Shown here piece by piece: positions 27,703 through 35,815 of a stretch of 64,000 bases of DNA. The notes beneath the pieces were generated by a model, which searched no databases, was not told where the DNA came from, and saw only the letters and a program-made list of their open reading frames with translations. Origin of the DNA: an uncultured Bacteroidota bacterium (GTDB lineage: Bacteria > Bacteroidota > Bacteroidia > Flavobacteriales > Flavobacteriaceae); contig CACLPI010000005.1 of assembly GCA_902608795.1 (NCBI GenBank), forward strand, positions 1-64,000. The letters are read 5' to 3'. Made by a program: the position numbers and the translations under genes. The first letter of the stretch is position 1, and the number at the start of each line of letters is the position of its first letter.

Positions 27703-28605
27703 ATGCTTAAAATAGCCCATCATGCTCTTTATAATCATCCTTTAAAACAAAATCATAGATTTCCAATGATTAAGTATGAGCTAATCCCGGAACAGCTAAT
27801 TATGGAAAATACTTGTGTTGAAAATAATTTTTTCAAACCTGGTAATTTAAAAGATAGTATAATACTTCTCACTCATGAAAGATATTATTATGAGAAATTA
27901 AAAAATCAACAACTTGACAAGAAAGAAATCAGAGCAATCGGGTTTCCGATGTCAAAACAATTAATAGAAAGAGAAAAAATGATTGTACAAGGTACTTTAG
28001 AGTGTTCCCTTAATTCTCTAAAATACGGAATATCTATGAATATTGCAGGGGGAACACATCACGCCTTTACAAATCGTGCTGAAGCTTTTTGTATCCTAAA
28101 TGATCAGGCAATTGCTGCAAATTTTTTAATTAATCATAATTATTGCGATAAAATATTAATATTAGATTTAGATGTACATCAAGGTAATGGTACAGCTGAA
28201 ATATTCAGAGGAAATAAAAATGTATTTACAGTTTCATTTCATGGGGAAAAAAACTATCCTTTCAGAAAAGAAAAAAGTGATTATGATTATGGTTTTAATG
28301 ACAGAACATTAGATAAAGAATATTTAAATAAAATTAAATATGAAATACCAAGATTGGTAGAAAATTTTGAGCCAGACTTCATTTTTTATTTGTCCGGTGT
28401 GGATATTATTGAAAATGATAAGCTTGGAAGACTTTCAGTGTCAATTAATGGATGTAAAGAAAGAGATAAGTTTATATTTGATTATTGCAAAGCTAATTCA
28501 ATTCCAATACAAGTAAGTATGGGAGGTGGATATTCTCCAATTTTAAAAGACATAATAGAAGCCCATGCAAATACCTTTAGGTTAGCACAAGAAATTTACT
28601 TTTGA
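27703..28605 (+). CDS. Histone deacetylase family protein
   Basis: This 300-aa zinc hydrolase belongs to the arginase/deacetylase fold family that includes histone deacetylases and acetylpolyamine amidohydrolases. Visible are the catalytic histidine pair in 'NIAGGTHHAFTNRAEAFCIL', the zinc ligands in 'LDLDVHQGNGTAEIF', 'TVSFHGEKNYPF', 'LSGVDI' and the terminal glycine motif 'SMGGGYSP'. Bacterial members act on small acetylated compounds or lysine side chains; the substrate is unknown. The stop codon (28603-28605) lies inside the left copy of the 24-bp direct repeat. Confidence 0.88.
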   Translation: MLKIAHHALYNHPLKQNHRFPMIKYELIPEQLIMENTCVENNFFKPGNLKDSIILLTHERYYYEKLKNQQLDKKEIRAIGFPMSKQLIEREKMIVQGTLECSLNSLKYGISMNIAGGTHHAFTNRAEAFCILNDQAIAANFLINHNYCDKILILDLDVHQGNGTAEIFRGNKNVFTVSFHGEKNYPFRKEKSDYDYGFNDRTLDKEYLNKIKYEIPRLVENFEPDFIFYLSGVDIIENDKLGRLSVSINGCKERDKFIFDYCKANSIPIQVSMGGGYSPILKDIIEAHANTFRLAQEIYF

Positions 28606-28625
28606 TTATCAACAACTTACTTGCC
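28602..28625. repeat. Left copy of 24-bp perfect direct repeat (att-like)
   Basis: The repeat begins TTGATTATCAACAACTTACT and ends TGCC, identical to 29723-29746. It contains the TGA stop of the histone-deacetylase gene and, on the other strand, a stranded copy of the last codons of mnmE (GGC AAG TAA). The first 11 bases form an inverted repeat, TTGAT-T-ATCAA. Confidence 0.9.
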
Positions 28626-28628
28626 GAT

Positions 28629-28640
28629 GTGATAAGTCAC
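28629..28640. repeat. Short inverted repeat inside left end of the cassette
   Basis: GTGA-TAAG-TCAC, four-base arms, lies 3 bases inside the left 24-bp repeat. It is short, but its position next to the putative recombination core makes it a possible protein-binding site. Confidence 0.3.
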
Positions 28641-28682
28641 CTCTTCCCTTCCCTTTCTGTTAAATCTATAATTTGTTAAAAG

Positions 28683-28729
28683 TGCTCACTTTTTGTTCAC
28701 TTCTAAAAACGTGGTAAACTGTGGTAAAA
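28683..28729. repeat. Paired short direct repeats inside left end of the cassette
   Basis: Two 11-base-spaced copies of TGyTCACTT (28683-28691 and 28694-28702) are followed by two 10-base-spaced copies of GTGGTAAAm (28711-28719 and 28721-28729). Helical-period spacing in non-coding DNA near an att-like site suggests a recombinase or regulator array; there is no direct evidence for either. Confidence 0.4.
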
Positions 28730-28751
28730 CTGTTAGTATTAATTATTTTCT

Positions 28752-29672
28752 TCATTTATAAAGCTTAAAATCAACCTTATATTTATAGAAATCAATATTT
28801 GTTGTTACAGAAAGTGCTCTTTTTATTTTAAGGTCATCGTCAAAGCCAATTATAACCCCTTTTACATTTTGATTATATTCCGCCAAATCTTCTTTAACAA
28901 AACCCATATATCTTTGGATTTGACCAACAACGTTATCGCTGACTCTTCCCTTTTTTAGCTCGACTACTAAAAATGTTTTTTTGTCTTTACTTAAAGCTAA
29001 AATATCTATTGGACCTGTATCAGATGGAAATTGTTGACCCACTAATTCTCCATCTAACTCATATATGTTATAATCTTTTCCCAAAGAAGTGTTTTCCCAA
29101 TTTTTTACCAGAAAATCTTCAAGATGTCTTTCTAAAGCAAATTCAGAAGCGTTTTCAATTGTAGAATCATTTAAAGTGATAATTGATGATTTATTACCAC
29201 TTATTAAAATTTTTAGCTCCTCTTCGTATTTCGTCAAATCACAGGTTGTTAGTATCGAACCACTCGAATTACTTAAAGCTTCTGACATATCACTTCTTCT
29301 TATTGGAGTTTTATGCCATTTGACCCTCCTCCTGTGTGGTAGTATTTCACCCTCTGAATAAAAATAATTTGATTCAATATCGCCAACTAAATATTCACCT
29401 TTTCCATCAGGACAAAGAACCATATCCCCTTTCTTTAAATCTTGACATACTGTCCAAATAGAACCACAAGCTAATCCAGCTGCCACTTTGGACTTATCTG
29501 GCCTGTTTTGGAGAAAAATTGGACGATATCTCTCTTTAAAAGACTTAACATCATCAGATAAATGCATTGATAAGTCTTCATTAATGCCAAAGTCTACACC
29601 GATGAAATTGCCATTTAAACATTCATCTAAATATTTACTTTTAGCACCAGGCATAATTCTATTATACTTCAT
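28752..29672 (-). CDS. PD-(D/E)XK nuclease (NucS/DUF91-like) with N-terminal reader-like module
   Basis: This 306-aa protein is probably a stand-alone restriction enzyme. The C-terminal half (about 175-306) is a DUF91/NucS-type nuclease domain with 'ALERHLEDFLVKNWE', the catalytic aspartate in 'DTGPIDILAL' and the ExK in 'FLVVELKKGR', then 'VVGQIQRYMGFVKEDL'. This resembles the predicted Mrr-cat restriction group (COG4127). The N-terminal half has a small barrel-like segment ('GDMVLCPDGKGEYLVGDIES' followed by an HRRRVKW tail), suggestive of a DNA-binding or base-modification-reading module. No methyltransferase is present, so modified or foreign DNA may be the target. It is the only gene between the 24-bp repeats, with no partner. 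The modified-DNA role is inference. Confidence 0.8.
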   Translation of the reverse strand: MKYNRIMPGAKSKYLDECLNGNFIGVDFGINEDLSMHLSDDVKSFKERYRPIFLQNRPDKSKVAAGLACGSIWTVCQDLKKGDMVLCPDGKGEYLVGDIESNYFYSEGEILPHRRRVKWHKTPIRRSDMSEALSNSSGSILTTCDLTKYEEELKILISGNKSSIITLNDSTIENASEFALERHLEDFLVKNWENTSLGKDYNIYELDGELVGQQFPSDTGPIDILALSKDKKTFLVVELKKGRVSDNVVGQIQRYMGFVKEDLAEYNQNVKGVIIGFDDDLKIKRALSVTTNIDFYKYKVDFKLYK

Positions 29673-29722
29673 ACCTACAATTTACAATAATTAATTTTTT
29701 TTCATTATATTTACATAACCTA

Positions 29723-29746
29723 TTGATTATCAACAACTTACTTGCC
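29723..29746. repeat. Right copy of 24-bp perfect direct repeat, overlapping mnmE 3' end
   Basis: Identical to 28602-28625. It contains the mnmE stop codon and the two codons before it (Gly-Lys, end of the invariant FCIGK). The nuclease gene starts 51 bases to the left. Confidence 0.9.
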
Positions 29747-31123
29747 AATACAGAATTTAGAAAATATATTTCCAAGGACTTCGTCATTAGAGATTTCACC
29801 TGTTAATTCACCTAAAAAATAAATTGCCTGTTTTATGTCTATTGCCAATAAATCTGATGATATGTTTTTAGAAATTGAGATTTTTACTTTATGAATTTCT
29901 TCATGGGTCTTATTTAATAAATCATAATGTCTTGAATTTGTTATAGTCGAATTATCAATTTGGCTTTTTAAATTATTTATATAAATGCTTATTTCATTTG
30001 TTAAAGATTCAATATTTTGCTTGTTTTTTGCACTGATTTTGACGGGATTAAATTTATCTAAATCAGAAACAGATATATTGGACTTAACGTCATTTTTATT
30101 AAGAATTGTAATAAGTTTAGTATTTGAGAATTTATCTTCAATTTTATTAAGATAATTAACATAATAATTTATCTTGTTTTCATCTATAACTGAATAATCA
30201 ATCATAAAAACTATTACTTCGGATTCAGCCATTTTTTTAAATGTTCTCTCAATACCAATACTTTCTATTTCATCATCTGTTGATCTAATACCGGCTGTAT
30301 CAATAAACCTACAGTTAACACCATTTATAATGATTTGATCTTCAATAGTATCCCTGGTTGTACCAGCAATTGAGCTAACTATTGCACGATCTTCATTTAG
30401 TAATGCATTTAAAAGAGTTGATTTTCCAGTATTTGGCTCTCCTACAATAGCTATTGGAATTCCATTTTTAATAACATTTCCAGTTTTAAAAGAATCTATC
30501 AATTTCTTTAAACTTGAACTTATTTCATCTAATAGTTTATTTAATTCTTTCATATTTGCAAACTCTACATCTTCTTGAGAAAAATCAAGTTCTAGTTCAA
30601 TTAAGGAGGCAAAGTTTACTAACTGAGTTCTTAAGTCATTAATATCATTTTTAAAGCCACCTCTCATCTGATTCATAGCTAACTTATGAGAAGCTTCAGA
30701 GTTACTCGAAATTAAATCTGCCACCGACTCAGCTTGACTTAAATCCATTTTTCCGTTTAAGAAAGAGCGCATAGTAAACTCCCCTGGATTTGCCACTCTA
30801 CAGTCAAACTTTAACAAGAGTTGAATTATTGATTCCTGAATAAAAATGCTTCCATGACATGAAATCTCAACTAAATCTTCGCCAGTATATGATTTTGGAT
30901 TTCTAAAGACAGTAACTAAAACCTTGTCAATTGTCCTTTTGTTGTCCATTATATAACCCAACTGAACCTTATTTTCTTCAAGGTCAGCAAGTTTAATTTT
31001 TTCAATACCATCAAATATATTATCAACAATAGAAATACTCTCAGGACCTGAAATTCTAATAATAGAAATTGCTCCAATACCTGGTGGTGATGCTAATGCC
31101 AATATGTTATCATTCTTTACCAA
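29738..31123 (-). CDS. mnmE: tRNA uridine-5-carboxymethylaminomethyl(34) synthesis GTPase MnmE
   Basis: MnmE, with MnmG, modifies the wobble uridine of several tRNAs. The 461-aa protein has the N-terminal formyl-tetrahydrofolate-binding domain ('IGAISIIRISGPESISIV', 'FRNPKSYTGEDLVEISCHGS'), a helical domain, the inserted G domain at about 220-380 ('AIVGEPNTGKSTLLNALL', 'GTTRDTIED', 'FIDTAGIRSTDDEIE', 'LNKND') and the invariant C-terminal 'FCIGK'. The start is TTG, overlapping the rhomboid gene by 7 bases. Its last codons form part of a 24-bp repeat that flanks an inserted nuclease gene. Confidence 0.96.
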   Translation of the reverse strand: MVKNDNILALASPPGIGAISIIRISGPESISIVDNIFDGIEKIKLADLEENKVQLGYIMDNKRTIDKVLVTVFRNPKSYTGEDLVEISCHGSIFIQESIIQLLLKFDCRVANPGEFTMRSFLNGKMDLSQAESVADLISSNSEASHKLAMNQMRGGFKNDINDLRTQLVNFASLIELELDFSQEDVEFANMKELNKLLDEISSSLKKLIDSFKTGNVIKNGIPIAIVGEPNTGKSTLLNALLNEDRAIVSSIAGTTRDTIEDQIIINGVNCRFIDTAGIRSTDDEIESIGIERTFKKMAESEVIVFMIDYSVIDENKINYYVNYLNKIEDKFSNTKLITILNKNDVKSNISVSDLDKFNPVKISAKNKQNIESLTNEISIYINNLKSQIDNSTITNSRHYDLLNKTHEEIHKVKISISKNISSDLLAIDIKQAIYFLGELTGEISNDEVLGNIFSKFCIGK

Positions 31124-31749
31124 CTTGATTTTGATTTTATGTAAAAATATACAATGGGAATAAATAATATGAATACCGTGAATAAATTGGTAATAACCAC
31201 CAATGGTGCTATTAAAATTGTACTAAAGAATCCAGCTATGGCTCCACCCAGATGAGCTTCATGACCGATATTATCATTTAACTTTTTCATAGAGTAAATA
31301 GAATAAAACAAATAACCTAAACCGAAAAGGTAACCAGGCATAGGTATTATGAAAAAGAATAATGTCATGTCAGGATTTAGAAGAATGGCTGAATAAACTA
31401 TACCCATAACTGCTCCACTGGCACCAACTGCGCTGTAATTTAACTTGTTTATATTAAACCTGTATGTGAGCCAATTACCAAATATTAAACTAATTATATA
31501 AATAATCAAAAAATTTATCTCGCCAATTCTAAAAATAACTGCATCAGTGAAGAAGAAAAGAGTAAACATATTGACAAATAAATGAGTAGAATCAACATGT
31601 AAAAAACCAGATGAAACATACCTTATTTTTTCACCTCTTTTAATTTCATGTGGACTAAATTTATATTTATTGAAAAAAGCACGATTTGAAAAGCCTTTGT
31701 ATGAAAGATATATGTTTAAACCTATTATTAAAATTATTACAGAGTTCAC
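31117..31749 (-). CDS. Rhomboid family intramembrane serine protease
   Basis: This 210-aa protein has six membrane helices and the rhomboid catalytic elements: 'SSGFLHVDSTHLFVNMFTLF' in the first part, the nucleophilic serine in 'AVGASGAVMGIVYSAIL' and the catalytic histidine in 'HEAHLGGAIAGF'. Rhomboids cleave transmembrane segments of other proteins; the substrate is unknown. The start is GTG 31749. It precedes mnmE in a two-gene leftward unit and has a good -7 box upstream. Confidence 0.9.
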   Translation of the reverse strand: MNSVIILIIGLNIYLSYKGFSNRAFFNKYKFSPHEIKRGEKIRYVSSGFLHVDSTHLFVNMFTLFFFTDAVIFRIGEINFLIIYIISLIFGNWLTYRFNINKLNYSAVGASGAVMGIVYSAILLNPDMTLFFFIIPMPGYLFGLGYLFYSIYSMKKLNDNIGHEAHLGGAIAGFFSTILIAPLVVITNLFTVFILFIPIVYFYIKSKSSW

Positions 31750-31770
31750 AGAAAATTATATAAATGATGT

Positions 31771-31778
31771 CAAATATA
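31771..31778 (-). promoter_or_regulatory. Promoter -7 box for rhomboid-mnmE
   Basis: Leftward TATATTTG fits TAnnTTTG and places a start about 15 bases before the rhomboid GTG. It is back to back with the rightward box at 31782. Confidence 0.5.
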
Positions 31779-31781
31779 ATA

Positions 31782-31789
31782 TATATTTG
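31782..31789 (+). promoter_or_regulatory. Promoter -7 box for the lipid acyltransferase
   Basis: Rightward TATATTTG, three bases from the oppositely oriented box, gives a start about 9 bases before ATG 31805. Both promoters therefore melt the same CAAATATAATATATATTTG segment. Confidence 0.5.
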
Positions 31790-31804
31790 CCTGAAAGGAT
31801 TTAA

Positions 31805-32686
31805 ATGAATTTAATCGTATACATTATAGCATACCCTTTTATATGGCTTATTTCAAGATTAAATTTTTCTACAATTTATTTGATTTCGGATTTTCTTTAT
31901 TATTTGCTTTATTATGTTTTTTCATATAGAAAAAGTGTTGTACGAGAAAACTTAAAATTGGCTTTTCCGAAAATGCCAGAAAAAGAAAGGCTTGAGATAG
32001 AAAAAAATAATTTTAGAAATCTTACTGATATATTCTTGGAAACATTTAAATCAATAAATATCAAAGAGGAAGAATTAAAAAAGAGATTCACTTTTAAAAA
32101 CCCTGAGCTTCTCGAAAAACTTTATTACAATAATCAAAATGTAATAGTTATGTGTAGCCACTATTGTAGTTGGGAATGGGTGTTTGTTGTGAAAAGAATA
32201 ACTAAGTTTAAAATTAATGCTATTTACAAAGAGTTGTCAAATAAATATTTTGATAATTGGACAAAAAAAAGAAGAAGTCAATATGGAGCAAATATGATAA
32301 AAACAAAAGATACATTTAGAGAAATTAGCAAACTTTCTAAATTAAATGAGTTAAACTTTTATGGATTTGCGTCTGATCAATCTCCAAGAAAGAGTAAAGC
32401 TCTATATTGGGGTAACTTTTTAAATAATTATGTGCCAATTCATACTGGCGCAGAAATTATCGCAAAAAAATACAACATGGCTACTGTTTTTATGGATGTA
32501 CAAAAAATTAAAAGAGGATACTATGAAGCCTCATTTTCTTTGATTTCTGAGTATCCTAATAATTATAAAAACTTTGAACTAACAGAAAAATATATCAAAA
32601 TAGTAGAAGATCAAATCCGAAATAAACCGGAATACTACACTTGGACTCACAAAAGATTTAAACACAGGAAAAGCCCACCTAACTAA
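31805..32686 (+). CDS. Lysophospholipid acyltransferase family (LpxL/HtrB-like lipid A acyltransferase)
   Basis: This 293-aa protein has an N-terminal membrane anchor ('YIIAYPFIWLISRLNFSTIY') and the acyltransferase H-x4-E motif in 'VMCSHYCSWEWVF', with 'FASDQSPRKSKALYWGNFLN' and 'VPIHTGAEIIAKKYN' matching the late lipid A acyltransferases. It adds a secondary fatty acyl chain to lipid A in the inner membrane. Length and start are typical. Its 3' end overlaps glmM by 8 bases on the other strand. The position of acylation cannot be told from sequence. Confidence 0.9.
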   Translation: MNLIVYIIAYPFIWLISRLNFSTIYLISDFLYYLLYYVFSYRKSVVRENLKLAFPKMPEKERLEIEKNNFRNLTDIFLETFKSINIKEEELKKRFTFKNPELLEKLYYNNQNVIVMCSHYCSWEWVFVVKRITKFKINAIYKELSNKYFDNWTKKRRSQYGANMIKTKDTFREISKLSKLNELNFYGFASDQSPRKSKALYWGNFLNNYVPIHTGAEIIAKKYNMATVFMDVQKIKRGYYEASFSLISEYPNNYKNFELTEKYIKIVEDQIRNKPEYYTWTHKRFKHRKSPPN

Positions 32687-34058
32687 GCTTATTTATTTCA
32701 TTTATGAACTTTGATGCTAATTCTTCAGCCTTATTTTGAGATTTAGCCTCAGAATAAACCCTTATAATTGGCTCAGTATTACTTTTTCTAAGCTGAACCC
32801 ATGAATCTTTAAAATCAATTTTTAATCCGTCCTGGGTGTTTATTTTTTCTTTTATATACTTTCTTTTTAAATTTTCGAATATCAAATCAATATCTAAGCT
32901 TTTGTTTAATTTTACCTTCTGTTTGGACATAAAATAATTGGGATAGCTACTTCTTAATTGAGAACAGGATATTTTAAGCTTTGACAGATATGTTAGAAAT
33001 AAAGCAATTCCTACTAATGCATCACGACCATAATGAAGTTCTGGCAATATAATACCTCCATTCCCCTCACCTCCAATAACTGCATTTTTTTCTTTCATCA
33101 TTTGAACAACATTTACTTCACCAACAGCACTAAAAAAGTGTTCACATTCATTTAGCTCAGTAATATCTTTAAGGGCTCTTGACGAACTTAGATTACTTAC
33201 AGTATTCCCTGGATTATTTTTTAGGAAATAATCTGCACATGCAACTAATGTGTATTCTTCTCCAAATACTTCTCCATTTTCAGAAACTAATGCTAATCTA
33301 TCTACATCCGGATCAACAACAATTCCTAAATCAGCTTTTACTTTTATTACTAATTCTGATAAGTCCTTTAGATTTTCTTTTAGTGGTTCTGGATTATGAG
33401 GAAACTCACCATTAGGATTACAATATAATTCAATAATGTTAACGCCAAGTTTTTTTAATAAGTTAGGGACTGCTATTCCACCTGTTGAATTAACCGCGTC
33501 AACAACAACGGTAAAATTCCTACTTTTAACCAATTCGACATCAACACTCGAGAGATTAGTTATCATGTCAGTATGAATATCGATGTACATATTGTTAAAC
33601 TCAACACGGCCAATGTCATGATTAATGTCAATAGTAGGATTTGAATTAGCTATCTCCAATAGCTTCTCGCCGTCCTTAGCATTAATAAATTCACCTTTAT
33701 TGTTTAACAACTTTAGTGCATTCCAGTTTTTTGGGTTATGACTGGCCGTAATAATAATTCCAGCGTCTGCATTTTCTAATGGAACAGCAATTTCTACTGT
33801 TGGAGTTGTTGATAAACCTAAACAAACTACATTCAAGCCCATTTTTGTAAGGGTATCAAGAACTAAATCCTCAACCATTTTACCAGAGATTCTAGCATCT
33901 CTACCAACAACAATTTTATTATTAATAATTCTATTTTCAGATTGCAGCCACAAAACAAATGATTTAGTGTAAAGAACAATATCTTCTTTGGTTAAGTCCT
34001 CACCTTTTCTGTTCCCAATGGTTCCTCTTATTCCTGAAATAGATTTTATAAGTGGCAT
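32679..34058 (-). CDS. glmM: Phosphoglucosamine mutase
   Basis: GlmM converts glucosamine-6-phosphate to glucosamine-1-phosphate for peptidoglycan and lipopolysaccharide synthesis. The phosphoserine loop is 'GIIITASHNPKNWNALKLL', the metal loop 'LGIVVDPDVDRLALVSE', the sugar loop 'IGGEGNGG', and the phosphate loop near the C-terminus 'RKSNTEPIIRVYSEA'. The ORF track starts at TTG 34076, but a -7 promoter box covers that codon, so translation should begin at ATG 34058 ('MPLIKSISGIRGTIG'), as in homologues. Some Bacteroidota members act on other phosphohexoses too. Confidence 0.92.
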   Translation of the reverse strand: MPLIKSISGIRGTIGNRKGEDLTKEDIVLYTKSFVLWLQSENRIINNKIVVGRDARISGKMVEDLVLDTLTKMGLNVVCLGLSTTPTVEIAVPLENADAGIIITASHNPKNWNALKLLNNKGEFINAKDGEKLLEIANSNPTIDINHDIGRVEFNNMYIDIHTDMITNLSSVDVELVKSRNFTVVVDAVNSTGGIAVPNLLKKLGVNIIELYCNPNGEFPHNPEPLKENLKDLSELVIKVKADLGIVVDPDVDRLALVSENGEVFGEEYTLVACADYFLKNNPGNTVSNLSSSRALKDITELNECEHFFSAVGEVNVVQMMKEKNAVIGGEGNGGIILPELHYGRDALVGIALFLTYLSKLKISCSQLRSSYPNYFMSKQKVKLNKSLDIDLIFENLKRKYIKEKINTQDGLKIDFKDSWVQLRKSNTEPIIRVYSEAKSQNKAEELASKFINEINKLS

Positions 34059-34073
34059 TATAATTGTTTTTTG

Positions 34074-34081
34074 CAAATATA
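34074..34081 (-). promoter_or_regulatory. Promoter -7 box for glmM, fixing its start
   Basis: Leftward TATATTTG fits TAnnTTTG and predicts transcription from about 34067, nine bases before ATG 34058. It overlaps the TTG proposed by the ORF track, ruling that start out if the promoter is real. Confidence 0.5.
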
Positions 34082-34138
34082 CTTTTAATTATACGAGAGT
34101 AAAAAATTGAATTTGTAAATTCGATCAAAATATCAACA

Positions 34139-35809
34139 TTGAACTATTTATTCAAATACTGTTTCCTATTTATATTCATTTTTTCTTGTAATAAACCTAA
34201 TGAAGGTCTTCTGACCAAAAATGCAATGGTGGTTTCTGCAAGGGAGGAAGCTAGTAGAATTGGAGTGGAAATTCTTAAAAAGGGTGGCAATGCTTTTGAT
34301 GCTATGATGGCAACTGAATTAGCTCTGGCTGTTTCATACCCATCAGCTGGAAATATAGGCGGTGGTGGTTTCATGGTTTATAGAAAAGATAATGGTAAAA
34401 CTGGAGTATTAGATTACAGGGAAAGAGCACCAATTAATTCTAGTAGAGACATGTACTTAGATCAAAATAGCAATATAATTGAAGGATTAAGTGTGATTGG
34501 AGGACTTTCAATTGGGGTGCCAGGAACAATTGCTGGTATTTTTGAAGCTCACGAAAAATTTGGTTCGCTCAGCATTGAAGAGATAATCTCTCCCGTTATA
34601 GATTTAGCAAAAAACGGAGTAATTGTTACAGAAAATCAACTTAATAGAATCAATGAAAATCGAAAATATTTTAGGTTTATAAACAAATCACAAATATTAT
34701 TTGATAATGATTTTAAAATCAATGATACAATTAAAAATCTAAAACTCGCTGCAACTCTTGAAAAGATAATGATTAACGGAAAAGATGAATTTTATAAAGG
34801 TGAAACAGCGAAAAAATTAGTAAAATTCATAACCGAAAATGGAGGAATAATTACAATGGAAGATCTTAAGGTTTATGAAGCTGTTTGGAGAGATCCTATT
34901 GTTTTTAACTATGATGATTTGAAAATCATATCTATGTCTCCTCCCTCAAGCGGTGGAATTTGTATTAATCAAATCTTGAAAATGATTGAACCTTTTAATT
35001 TAAAATCTTACGGACACAATTCAACTAATTATATTAAGTTATTAGTTGAAGCCGAAAAAAGATCTTTCGCTGATAGAAGTCATTTTTTAGGTGATCCAGA
35101 CTTCATTTCAATTCCAACTGAAAGGCTTACCAGTATGGATTATTTAAATAATCGTATGAAAGATTTTTCCTTCGAAAAACCAACCGATTCTAATGATATT
35201 GGTTATGGAAATATTGATATATATGAAAGTAATGAGACTACACATTATTCAATTGTAGATCAGTTTGGAAATGCTATTGCAGTAACTACAACATTGAATG
35301 GAACATTTGGTTCAAAATTATTTTCAAATGAGTTAGGTTTCTTTTTAAACAATGAAATGGATGATTTTTCAAGCAAACCTGGTTATCCCAATATGTATGG
35401 TTTAATCGGCGGGGAGGCTAATAAAATTGAACCAAAGAAAAGAATGTTAAGCTCAATGACCCCCACCATTGTTGAAAAAGAAGGTGATTTATATATGACA
35501 TTAGGAACACCTGGTGGATCAACAATCATTACTTCAGTTGTACAAACAATTTTAAATGTTCATGAATTTGAAATGACAATGAACGAAGCTGTAAATTCAC
35601 CCAGATTTCATCATCAATGGAAGCCTGACTCAATAAGGATTGAAATAGACTACTTTGATAAAAAAGTGAAAAAACAACTAATTAATTCAGGTTATAAGTT
35701 AAATGATAAGGGCACTATTGGACGAGTTGATGGAATTTTAGTAAGAGAAGATAAAATATTAGAAGGAGGTGCCGATAAAAGAGGAGATGACACTGCAATA
35801 GGATTTTAG
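34139..35809 (+). CDS. ggt: Gamma-glutamyltransferase, lipoprotein form
   Basis: GGT hydrolyses or transfers the gamma-glutamyl group of glutathione and related compounds outside the cytoplasm and self-cleaves into two subunits. The nucleophile and cleavage site is the threonine in 'NETTHYSIVDQFGNAIAVTT'. N-terminal 'MVVSAREEASRIGVEILKKG' and 'GGNAFDAMMATELALAVSYP' and the C-terminal 'LGTPGGSTIITSVVQTILN' are typical. A lipoprotein signal (FLFIFIFSCNK) replaces the usual signal peptide. The start is TTG 34139. uvrA follows after 6 bases. Confidence 0.93.
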   Translation: MNYLFKYCFLFIFIFSCNKPNEGLLTKNAMVVSAREEASRIGVEILKKGGNAFDAMMATELALAVSYPSAGNIGGGGFMVYRKDNGKTGVLDYRERAPINSSRDMYLDQNSNIIEGLSVIGGLSIGVPGTIAGIFEAHEKFGSLSIEEIISPVIDLAKNGVIVTENQLNRINENRKYFRFINKSQILFDNDFKINDTIKNLKLAATLEKIMINGKDEFYKGETAKKLVKFITENGGIITMEDLKVYEAVWRDPIVFNYDDLKIISMSPPSSGGICINQILKMIEPFNLKSYGHNSTNYIKLLVEAEKRSFADRSHFLGDPDFISIPTERLTSMDYLNNRMKDFSFEKPTDSNDIGYGNIDIYESNETTHYSIVDQFGNAIAVTTTLNGTFGSKLFSNELGFFLNNEMDDFSSKPGYPNMYGLIGGEANKIEPKKRMLSSMTPTIVEKEGDLYMTLGTPGGSTIITSVVQTILNVHEFEMTMNEAVNSPRFHHQWKPDSIRIEIDYFDKKVKKQLINSGYKLNDKGTIGRVDGILVREDKILEGGADKRGDDTAIGF

Positions 35810-35815
35810 GTCATT

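Larger units (their letters stand above)
28602..29746. mobile_element. Candidate 1.1-kb integrated cassette at the mnmE 3' end
   Basis: A perfect 24-bp direct repeat, copies offset by 1121 bp, encloses exactly one gene (a nuclease) and about 175 bp of non-coding DNA. The right copy supplies the mnmE stop and the left copy supplies the stop of the histone-deacetylase gene. Removing one unit (one repeat plus interior) would join the two genes tail to tail 12 bases apart with both intact. This is the structure left by site-specific integration at mnmE, the site used by SGI1-type elements in Gammaproteobacteria. No integrase, transposase or terminal inverted repeat is present, so mobilisation would need a recombinase in trans. 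Near the left end are short repeats that could be recombinase arm sites. Confidence 0.65.

Noticed and set aside
28606-28614. DnaA-box-like TTATCAACA inside both 24-bp repeats, with dnaN in the window
   Set aside because: Only two copies, 1.1 kb apart, each differing from TTATCCACA, and no dnaA or AT-rich unwinding cluster nearby. The repeats are better explained by the mnmE 3' end and an integration site.
28973-29361. Rightward ORFs in the nuclease region (63 and 90 aa)
   Set aside because: They are antisense shadows of the nuclease gene with no family character and no promoter.
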